NCBI RefSeq assembly: GCF_002848005.1
Contig: NZ_PKHX01000002.1
Location: forward strand, 248,001 to 312,000
Direction: 5' to 3'
DNA: 64,000 nt
From: Varibaculum cambriense
GTDB lineage: Bacteria; Actinomycetota; Actinomycetes; Actinomycetales; Actinomycetaceae
Below the pieces are notes generated by a model. That model was not told the DNA's origin, ran no database searches, and worked only from the letters and a program-made list of their open reading frames with translations. Each line of letters starts with the position of its first letter. Position 1 is the first letter of the stretch. Made by a program: the position numbers and the translations under genes. Of this stretch, positions 1 to 6,018 are shown piece after piece.

Positions 1-177
1 GGTTCGATTGCTTCGATTATTGATTACTTGCGGCTACCGCGGGTGATGGCGATGAGCACTATTGTTGCAGTCTCGAACGTGATTTTAATGACCGCCTTCT
101 CTACGGTGGGGGCGCTTATTTACAACTTAGTGACTTCGCTGGTTGGCGGGATCCGGCTAGCGCTGATCGACGAGTAA
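1..177 (+). CDS. DUF3566 membrane protein, C-terminal end only
   Basis: Frame 1 is open from the first base to TAA at 175-177 and gives the last 58 residues of a protein whose start lies outside the window. The tail has a hydrophobic stretch (about residues 18-45, with VILMTAFSTVGALIYNLV) followed by a short polar end, GGIRLALIDE. This fits the C-terminus of actinobacterial DUF3566 proteins, small membrane proteins usually encoded between gyrA and the tRNA-Ile/tRNA-Ala pair. The tRNA pair directly downstream supports the call. Function of the family is not established. Confidence 0.75.
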   Translation, partial: GSIASIIDYLRLPRVMAMSTIVAVSNVILMTAFSTVGALIYNLVTSLVGGIRLALIDE

Positions 178-301
178 TATTACCGCATTCCTTGCCGGGT
201 GCTAAGACTCGAGGGCGGCGTGACGGAACGCACCCAGGACGGGTTTGAAAGCCGGGTTAGGAATGTTGTAATCTGCAATGGTGTTCACGGATGGACACGA
301 T

Positions 302-375
302 GGGCCTATAGCTCAGTTGGTTAGAGCGCAGTCCTGATAAGACTGAGGTCGCTGGTTCGAGCCCAGCTAGGCCCA
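302..375 (+). tRNA. tRNA-Ile (GAT)
   Basis: A complete 74-nt cloverleaf begins with acceptor strand GGGCCTA and closes with TAGGCCC plus discriminator A. The D-arm GCTCAGTTGGTTAGAGC and T-arm with GGTTCGAGCC are canonical. The anticodon loop reads CTGATAA with anticodon GAT at 336-338. CCA is not encoded. Confidence 0.97.
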
Positions 376-542
376 CTGCGAGGGAAGTTTGTTCTAGTAA
401 TCGACCAGGTAGGTAGATTTGAAAAAGACCTTAAAACTGTTGTTTATCGGGGTGTTTTTCGCCTGGTTGCTAAATGCAGCAAATGATCTTCGCAACGATT
501 CCGGAGTTTGGAAGTACCTGTAAGCGGGTTTTCCGGCTCGAA

Positions 543-615
543 GGGGCTATGGCGCAGCTGGTAGCGCATCTGCTTTGCAAGCAGAGGGTCGCGGGTTCGA
601 GTCCCGCTAGCTCCA
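543..615 (+). tRNA. tRNA-Ala (TGC)
   Basis: A complete 73-nt cloverleaf: acceptor GGGGCTA pairs with TAGCTCC, discriminator A. The T-loop contains GGTTCGAGTCC. The anticodon loop TTTGCAA carries anticodon TGC at 576-578. It follows tRNA-Ile in the same orientation 167 bp downstream, and is probably cotranscribed with it. Confidence 0.97.
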
Positions 616-623
616 CCGTGACG

Positions 624-655
624 AACCCGAACGGTACGAAAACCGTTCGGGTTTT
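624..655 (+). terminator. Intrinsic terminator after the tRNA genes
   Basis: A 12-bp perfect stem, AACCCGAACGGT (624-635) and ACCGTTCGGGTT (642-653), closes a six-base loop and runs into a T-rich stretch. It sits 8 bases past the tRNA-Ala end and should end the tRNA transcript. Confidence 0.85.
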
Positions 656-683
656 CGTATTAGTGAGGGTGAGGAAACGGTGC

Positions 684-739
684 GCAACACGAAGTGTTGC
701 TAGCACGATGGTGATGCCCCGGCCTTGTGCCGGGGCATC
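684..739. terminator. Two further hairpins in the tRNA-kinase gap
   Basis: GCAACAC/GTGTTGC (684-690 and 694-700) with a GAA loop, then GATGCCCCGGC/GCCGGGGCATC (713-723 and 729-739) with a CTTGT loop followed by AGTGTTTT. The second looks like a backup terminator; the first is only 7 bp. The rest of the gap to the kinase start shows nothing recognisable. Confidence 0.5.
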
Positions 740-893
740 AGTGTTTTGAGCTTAGGGACGAGAACCCGCGAGGGCTGGCGCGGGGAGGTAGCCCCTGCTC
801 CTTCTGCTGGTAGTTTGTACCTCTAATACCAGCCGAAACTCTTCTCTTCCCAGTAATATGAAAGGAGTAAAATCCCTGTTAGGAGGATTTCGA

Positions 894-1559
894 GTGAAGA
901 TTTATGAATTTGGATGCCTGGAATATCTTGCGCGAGATCTATGCCGGCAGTTGCGCCCTGGTCGCAGTATTGTGGGTATCGCCGGAGCTCCTGGCGCTGG
1001 AAAATCTACGTTAGCGCAGAAACTTGTTGCTTATTTAACGGATGTTTTAGACATTCATAGTGCGTACCTGCCTATGGATGGGTTTCATTTTTCGAATGCC
1101 GTATTGCGGCAAAAACAGCTACTAGATCGGAAAGGCGCTCCGGAAACCTTTGATGTGAACGGATACCTCAATGTATTGCAACGGTTGCGGGAAATAGTAG
1201 ATTACCCTCTTTTCGTCCCTACCTATTCTCGCACGCTACACGAGCCGATTGCGGCTGCTATCGAGATCAAGCCAGACACTCAGGTTATTGTCACTGAAGG
1301 GAATTATCTGGCCACCCAGTATGGTGGTTGGGAAAATGTTAAAGAAATGCTGGATATCCTGTGGTATTTGGATACTGATACTTCTTTACTTGAAGACAGG
1401 CTTATTGAAAGGCAAATGGCTGGGGGACGGTCTCGAAAACTCGCGGTTAAATGGGTAGATGAAGTTGATTCCCCCAATAAAGATATTGTTGAAAAAACCA
1501 AGCCCGAGGCCGACGCCCTAATCAGATTACTTTTCGATATTTCGGTAGAAAACAGCTAG
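894..1559 (+). CDS. P-loop nucleoside/nucleotide kinase-family protein
   Basis: A 221-residue cytoplasmic kinase of the uridine kinase/pantothenate kinase/phosphoribulokinase fold. The Walker A motif is GAPGAGKST at residues 31-39; the conserved PMDGFHF motif follows around 63-69 and VTEGNYLA around 135-142, both typical of the actinobacterial and proteobacterial nucleoside/nucleotide kinase family related to PanK and Udk. The phosphoryl acceptor cannot be told from sequence. An in-frame ATG lies at 858, but GTG 894 has a strong AGGAGG at 881-886 with seven-base spacing and places the P-loop at the usual distance from the N-terminus, so I chose 894. It stands alone, converging on the iron importer operon. 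Confidence 0.8.
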   Translation: MKIYEFGCLEYLARDLCRQLRPGRSIVGIAGAPGAGKSTLAQKLVAYLTDVLDIHSAYLPMDGFHFSNAVLRQKQLLDRKGAPETFDVNGYLNVLQRLREIVDYPLFVPTYSRTLHEPIAAAIEIKPDTQVIVTEGNYLATQYGGWENVKEMLDILWYLDTDTSLLEDRLIERQMAGGRSRKLAVKWVDEVDSPNKDIVEKTKPEADALIRLLFDISVENS

Positions 1560-1709
1560 TTTACTACCAACCATTTCCTCGCGGACAGCGCGTTTTAATC
1601 GCAGCCTATCGCCTTAAACCAACCATGAAGTCTTGCCCTTTCGTAACTCTAACAGGCGTGTTTTCCTGGTTGCAGTACACCGTTAGAGCCTGCGGCATTA
1701 GCTCACCTG

Positions 1710-2489
1710 TCAGGTGGTGGATGGCAATGGTTTGAAAATAAATTGTTTGACGTTTCCGTCTTGAACTTCTTTGGCGCTTACGCCATAAACATCGTGGATG
1801 AGTTCAGAAGTGAGAATCGTGTCCGGGATACCTTGAGTGTGTACCCGACCATTTTTAAGAATAATTGCCTGGTCGCAGTAGCGGGTTACCAGGTTAAGAT
1901 CATGCAAGATTATGACAGCTGTGTCGCTAACTTTCTTGATGATACTAAGAATTTGATGTTGGTATTTGATATCTAGATGATTTGTGGGTTCATCTAGCAG
2001 GATACATTTACATTGTTGGGCGAGGGAGCGGGCAATTAGTACCCGTTGACGCTCCCCACCGGAAAGGGTGTCCACGTAGCGGTCTTGTGCATAGCTCATT
2101 CCAACAGCGGCAAGAGCCTCTTGACAGATTTTACGATCAGCTTCGCTATATCCTTGGATGTCTTTACGATGCGGGGATCGTCCCAGGAGAACAATATCGA
2201 GCACGCGGGTTCTTTCCATGTCATGCTCAAATTGGGAAACGACTGCGATACGCCGGGCAACCTGACCGGGACGCATTTGGTCTAAAGGCTGCCCACTGAG
2301 GAGGATTCTCCCCTCCGATAGTTTTTGTGCAGCGAACATAGCCCTCATGAGGGTAGTTTTCCCGGAACCATTAGGGCCGGCGATACCTAAAATTTTACCT
2401 TGAGGTACCTCGAAGGAGACCCTGTCAAGAACTTTGGTGTCACCGAAATGGACGCTAGCTTTGTCTATCGTGAGGGGAGAATCAGTCAT
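1710..2489 (-). CDS. Ferric-siderophore ABC importer, ATPase (FecE/FepC type)
   Basis: 259 residues with all ABC motifs in order: Walker A GPNGSGKTT near residue 39, the Q-loop VSQFEH, signature LSGGERQRVLIARSLA around 142-156, and Walker B ILLDEPTNHLD with the switch His in ILHDLNL. The NHLDI form of Walker B and the overall length are typical of iron-siderophore/haem/B12 importers. It should power the permease encoded just upstream, on the cytoplasmic face. It is last in a four-gene leftward operon, starting four bases after the lipoprotein stop. A 13-bp palindrome, CACCTGTCAGGTG, overlaps its stop codon (1703-1715). Confidence 0.92.
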   Translation of the reverse strand: MTDSPLTIDKASVHFGDTKVLDRVSFEVPQGKILGIAGPNGSGKTTLMRAMFAAQKLSEGRILLSGQPLDQMRPGQVARRIAVVSQFEHDMERTRVLDIVLLGRSPHRKDIQGYSEADRKICQEALAAVGMSYAQDRYVDTLSGGERQRVLIARSLAQQCKCILLDEPTNHLDIKYQHQILSIIKKVSDTAVIILHDLNLVTRYCDQAIILKNGRVHTQGIPDTILTSELIHDVYGVSAKEVQDGNVKQFIFKPLPSTT

Positions 2490-2493
2490 CCGT

Positions 2494-3483
2494 TTACTTT
2501 CCTAGTTTCTTGAGCTGATCAGCCAGTTCAAATGTTCCATAAATCGCGGTGGGGGAAGCATAGGCTACTGCGGATTCCGCGTAGATAATGTTGCCATTTT
2601 TAACCGCTTTCATGTCCTTGAAGCCAGGAATCTTTTCAAGTCGTTGCATTGAACTTTCTTTGGTGGCACCCCCCATTCCGGTGAGCAAGATGATTACATC
2701 GGGGTCTGATTTAACAAATGCTTCTGGCGCAATGGGACCTTGGTGCGGATGATAGTTCGGGTCGATAGCACTAACAAGGTTAAGGGTCTTATTTATTTCC
2801 CCCATGACCCCTTTGTTTCCGTAACTAAATAGGTCGGCATCTTCTCCGTAGTAGTAGGCGTAGGAAACTTTGCGGTCTTTACCGATTTTCTCATTACTAA
2901 TCTGCTCTAGCTTCTCTTTAAGTTCCTTGACGGTGGCATCCGCTTTTTCGGAGGTGCCCATGATCTTGCCTAGCTGAGTAATCTCCGCCAAAGTAGTATC
3001 GAACGATTCATCGGATTTTTGATCCGGATAGAAGTAGTTACACTCGGTAGCATCTACAACGGCAGGGATTCCCTTTTCTGCTACCGCTTTCGGAGCGGTA
3101 GTTTCGGAACTGAATCCGCCACCATAAGCAAGATCAGGTTTCAGTTTCATGAGGGCTTCCATAGAAATGGATTCCGTTGACAGCACTTTGATTCCGTCTG
3201 CTTTTTTACCTATCCAGGAGGGTGGTTCTTCACCCCATTCATTGGCGCGACCAACAATGGATTTTTCTGCTCCGGCAGCAAATAGGTACGCCAAACCGGT
3301 AACTCCCATCGAAACAACTTTCTTAGGATGGGTAGTAAACTTCGTTTCCACCCCACAGTTCTTTACGGTAAGGGGTTCGTCAGCAGCAGCGTTAGAAGAA
3401 TCCTTTGTCCCGGAGCAGCCAGTGAGGGCGGCGACCGCAAGGCATGCGCCCAACGCGCCAGCCACAATTCGTTTCTTTATCAT
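2494..3483 (-). CDS. Ferric-siderophore ABC importer, substrate-binding lipoprotein
   Basis: 329 residues. The N-terminus has a Lys/Arg start, a hydrophobic core and a lipobox LTGC with the lipidated Cys at residue 23, so it is a membrane-anchored extracytoplasmic lipoprotein. The mature part follows the two-lobe periplasmic-binding (FepB/FhuD/BtuF) pattern: an N-lobe with PKKVVSMGVTGLAYLFAAG and LMKLKPDLAYGGG, then a long helix rich in Lys/Glu (about 175-200), then a C-lobe with KSDPDVIILLTGMGG. The start has a GAAAGGAA ribosome site. Placed between permease and ATPase, it should capture the ligand, plausibly the metal complex of the peptide encoded across the divergent promoter. Ligand identity is inferred only. 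Confidence 0.92.
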   Translation of the reverse strand: MIKKRIVAGALGACLAVAALTGCSGTKDSSNAAADEPLTVKNCGVETKFTTHPKKVVSMGVTGLAYLFAAGAEKSIVGRANEWGEEPPSWIGKKADGIKVLSTESISMEALMKLKPDLAYGGGFSSETTAPKAVAEKGIPAVVDATECNYFYPDQKSDESFDTTLAEITQLGKIMGTSEKADATVKELKEKLEQISNEKIGKDRKVSYAYYYGEDADLFSYGNKGVMGEINKTLNLVSAIDPNYHPHQGPIAPEAFVKSDPDVIILLTGMGGATKESSMQRLEKIPGFKDMKAVKNGNIIYAESAVAYASPTAIYGTFELADQLKKLGK

Positions 3484-3495
3484 TCTTTTTCCTTT

Positions 3496-4518
3496 CTATT
3501 TGGAATATTTCTTGATGAGAGCCATTAGCATAGGGGTTCCTACCAGGGCTGTTAGTATTCCGATTGGTAGTTCCGCTGGTCTGATAGCCACGCGGGTGCA
3601 GGTGTCGGCAATGACGACAAGCAGTGCGCCTCCCAGGGCAGCGATAGGTAATGCTGCCCGGGTGGTGGAACCTACCAGCTGCTTCGCGGCATGAGGAACG
3701 ACCAGGCCGACGAATCCGATGGCACCGGTAAGGGAGACAAGCACCGCTATAGTGAGCGCCACTATGAGAAATAGGAGGTTTCGATAGAGGCGGGGACTAG
3801 TACCCAGTGAGATTGCGGCATCGTCTCCCAGGTTAAGGATGTCAACCCGTCTTCCCCAGATGGTGAAGCAAATTAATGCAATAGTTACCACGCTGCCTGC
3901 GATAATGACGTCATGCCAGGTGGCGTTAGATATTGATCCGAGCATCCAGAACATTACGGATTTGGTTCCTGCAGCGTTTTTAGCCATGAGGGTTATTAGG
4001 CTGGTGATCGCGGAAAAAAAATAGGTTACCGCCATACCTGCAAAAATGATGCGTGTCGGAGTGATTTTTCCTCCCGCAGAAGCCAAAAGGGTAACGAGCA
4101 GGATGGAGGTTACTGCCCCCAAGAAAGCACCGAACGTGATTCCTAGTGCGGATAGGATGTTGCTTGTCGTTCCGAAAACGATGATTGCTGCTGCGCCGGT
4201 GGAAGCTCCGGAGGAGATACCTAGAATATAGGGATCTCCCAACGGGTTGCGCAGTAACGACTGAGTTATCAGGCCGCATATACCCAAGCCGGCACCTACG
4301 ATTGCTCCCAGAACAGCGCGGGGAAATCTGACCTCCCCGATAATCTGAGTGTCAACGTCAGCGTCAGCAGTTCTTCTCAGGGTGGCATTGATGCCCTCAA
4401 GTGCGGCCGATAGTGAAATATCAGTAGCTCCCACAATGACAGCCACTATCAACGAGCAAGCTAGCGTTATCGCTAAAACGATTGCCAGAATTAGGCGTTG
4501 CTTTCTATTCGTTAACAT
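3496..4518 (-). CDS. Ferric-siderophore ABC importer, permease (FecCD family)
   Basis: 340 residues, about ten hydrophobic segments, matching the length of BtuC/FecCD permeases, which act as homodimers or heterodimers. Family blocks visible are GLGICGLITQSLLRNPLGDP near residue 77, GDDAAISLG before the coupling region, and GAIGFVGLVVPHAAKQLVG near 265 followed by ADTCTRVAIRPAELPIGI. Only one permease gene is present, so a homodimer is expected. The first seven bases overlap the end of the peptidase gene, indicating translational coupling. Confidence 0.92.
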   Translation of the reverse strand: MLTNRKQRLILAIVLAITLACSLIVAVIVGATDISLSAALEGINATLRRTADADVDTQIIGEVRFPRAVLGAIVGAGLGICGLITQSLLRNPLGDPYILGISSGASTGAAAIIVFGTTSNILSALGITFGAFLGAVTSILLVTLLASAGGKITPTRIIFAGMAVTYFFSAITSLITLMAKNAAGTKSVMFWMLGSISNATWHDVIIAGSVVTIALICFTIWGRRVDILNLGDDAAISLGTSPRLYRNLLFLIVALTIAVLVSLTGAIGFVGLVVPHAAKQLVGSTTRAALPIAALGGALLVVIADTCTRVAIRPAELPIGILTALVGTPMLMALIKKYSK

Positions 4519-5693
4519 GGTGAACCTGTTGCTTCCGGTTTTGTTTCAGATGCTTTTTGGCTGAGATAGCTCCACAGTCTGCGTTCGTGGGCTATCCTCT
4601 CGCTGGGATCAAATGCCCCTTCATGTCCGCCTTTGCTGGAATAACGCCAGTACGTTACTTCCCCTCCCAAATTTTTCACCCGTTCGACTAGGGAATCTGC
4701 ATGAGAAATAGTGGTGACTGCATCGTGACAGTAGCCAATAATCAGCCAAGATGTGGTGCTTAAACTTCGGGGTGTGGCTTCACAGGCTAGGGGATCTTCT
4801 TCTTTCATAAAGTTATCCCAATCAGAGGTTTGAGGATCCCCGTACTCGTCTAACCATTGACGGCCTAAGGTTGTTTTTGGCAGGTCTTTCGTGCTGCTGA
4901 TCGGGACGCGACATATTACATGGGATACCAGTTCCGGATGGTGAATGGCGGTATTCGCCGCCAGCAATGCTCCATGAGACATGCCGTGTACAAATGTAGT
5001 CTCGGGGGTGCAAATATTTTGACGATGCAATTCACGAATAGAGGAGGCTATATCTGCCCTGACTTTACGTCTTCCTGCTTTAACCCCGGCTTGATGCCAA
5101 GCTTTCCCGAATTCAGCTCCGCCTCGGGAGTGAATGACGGCAACGCTGTAACCAAGGGTTAACCATTTTGAATAAATGTCTGGACTATAGAAACTGTGAT
5201 TGTTCCTCCCGAATCCCCCGTAAATGAATGCGATTGTCGGCTGTTTTCCGGCTAACGTTCCGAAGCAGTCTATAGGGATTCGGGTTCCGTCCTCGCTATG
5301 AGCCCAAATTTGTCTGCAGGTAAATGTGTTGGCGTTTTCGGAGGTGTCATTCTTGGCGAAAGTTAGTTCTCCAGTTTTCCGATCAAGACGGTAAAGACGG
5401 GGAGCATTAATAAAGGAGGAGCCTTGTAAATAGAGCTCCTGGTCGAGTACTTTTATCGGTTTAATGTGTTGTCCTAGAGGGAATGATTTTCCAGATTTGT
5501 GGGTGATGACATCAAAAGTTTTGGTGTCATAAACCAGAGTTTCGCAAGCATCTTGGTAACCGCCATATACCGGGTTAGATCCAGAGGTTTTCCACTGTGG
5601 GTAGAAGGCGCTGCCGTCGGGTAACCGGATCTCACCACGCACTTTGATAATGTTTTCGCACTTAGGCGGGGATAGTTGCGATATCTGGTTCAC
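4512..5693 (-). CDS. S9 (prolyl oligopeptidase-type) serine peptidase, compact form
   Basis: 393 residues. The C-terminal half is an alpha/beta hydrolase of the prolyl oligopeptidase type: FIYGGFG (156-162, oxyanion region), SRGGAEFGKAWH (189-200), nucleophile Ser239 in GMSHG, Asp324 in GYCHDAV, and His357 in GGHEGAF, a complete triad. The N-terminal part is only about 130 residues, too short for the full beta-propeller of POP or oligopeptidase B, and no signal peptide is seen, so it is probably cytoplasmic. The GTG start has AAAGGAGG seven bases away. It is the first gene of the operon with the iron importer and is controlled from the iron-box region. It could remove a leader peptide, or degrade the re-imported peptide to free its metal; a siderophore esterase role is a third option. 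Confidence 0.82.
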   Translation of the reverse strand: MNQISQLSPPKCENIIKVRGEIRLPDGSAFYPQWKTSGSNPVYGGYQDACETLVYDTKTFDVITHKSGKSFPLGQHIKPIKVLDQELYLQGSSFINAPRLYRLDRKTGELTFAKNDTSENANTFTCRQIWAHSEDGTRIPIDCFGTLAGKQPTIAFIYGGFGRNNHSFYSPDIYSKWLTLGYSVAVIHSRGGAEFGKAWHQAGVKAGRRKVRADIASSIRELHRQNICTPETTFVHGMSHGALLAANTAIHHPELVSHVICRVPISSTKDLPKTTLGRQWLDEYGDPQTSDWDNFMKEEDPLACEATPRSLSTTSWLIIGYCHDAVTTISHADSLVERVKNLGGEVTYWRYSSKGGHEGAFDPSERIAHERRLWSYLSQKASETKPEATGSPC

Positions 5694-5731
5694 CTAACCT
5701 CCTTTATTTGTTCCGTAGTTTTATTTCCCTC

Positions 5732-5759
5732 TTGTGCAAAAGAAGAAACCATGTAAACT
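5732..5759 (+). promoter_or_regulatory. Candidate promoter of the RiPP operon
   Basis: TTGTGC (5732-5737) and TAAACT (5754-5759) are spaced by 16 bases. A start point predicted a few bases further right would fall inside the iron box at 5764-5782, so a bound repressor would block initiation. This is inferred from spacing only. Confidence 0.4.
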
Positions 5760-5763
5760 GTGC

Positions 5764-5782
5764 TTAGGTTAGCATAGCCTAA
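5764..5782. promoter_or_regulatory. DtxR/IdeR-type iron box between the divergent operons
   Basis: The 19-mer TTAGGTTAGCATAGCCTAA agrees with the DtxR/IdeR consensus TTAGGTTAGSCTAACCTAA at 17 of 19 positions, with perfect outer arms TTAGG and CCTAA. It lies 54 bases before the precursor start and 70 bases before the divergent peptidase start, so one site could repress both operons when Fe(II) (or Mn(II) if the regulator is of that subtype) is plentiful. Confidence 0.85.
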
Positions 5783-5835
5783 GTAACAACTTAAAGGCTA
5801 GCCTCTGAAGTTGCTATCGTTTGAAAGGAGGGGAA

Positions 5836-5940
5836 ATGAACACACTCGAAATCGTAGAGATTGAGGAAGTGAACACCGATCAAATCACTGTTCCTCACTG
5901 CCATCACGGTGCCACCCAGCAGAGCTTTGCATGGAGGTAA
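5836..5940 (+). CDS. RiPP precursor peptide (TOMM type), 34 residues
   Basis: A 34-codon ORF starting at ATG 5836 with a very strong AAAGGAGGGG ribosome site (5824-5833). Residues 1-15 are acidic and hydrophobic (LEIVEIEEV at 4-12), as expected of a leader recognised by a RiPP recognition element. The tail from about residue 17 holds the modifiable residues Thr18, Cys22, Thr27 and Ser30, a compact Pro20-His-Cys-His-His24 cluster, and ends SFAWR. The next gene is a YcaO cyclodehydratase 78 bases downstream. Cys22 is the best candidate for thiazoline formation; the His/Cys cluster could bind metal. The leader cleavage site is not evident. I know no named peptide family with this sequence. Confidence 0.85.
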   Translation: MNTLEIVEIEEVNTDQITVPHCHHGATQQSFAWR

Positions 5941-5953
5941 GAAGATAAGCATC

Positions 5954-5986
5954 GGGTAAAAGATAGTGCTAAGACGCACTTTACCC
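5954..5986 (+). terminator. Attenuator-like hairpin between precursor and YcaO genes
   Basis: GGGTAAA (5954-5960) pairs with TTTACCC (5980-5986), and inside it GTGC (5966-5969) pairs with GCAC (5976-5979), leaving a one-sided AGATA bulge. The sequence after it, AATATTT, is only weakly T-rich. A leaky terminator or RNA-stabilising stem here would give more precursor mRNA than enzyme mRNA, a common arrangement in RiPP operons. Confidence 0.5.
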
Positions 5987-6018
5987 AATATTTCATATAG
6001 GTAAGAGGATCAGGGGTT

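Noticed and set aside
474-749. Open frame across the tRNA-Ala gene and terminator
   Set aside because: It overlaps an unmistakable tRNA and hairpins on the same strand, and lacks a ribosome site or protein-like composition.
5791-5988. Open frame antisense to the precursor peptide
   Set aside because: It would cover the precursor, its ribosome site and the attenuator on the opposite strand; the sense ORF has a strong ribosome site and a matching YcaO gene.
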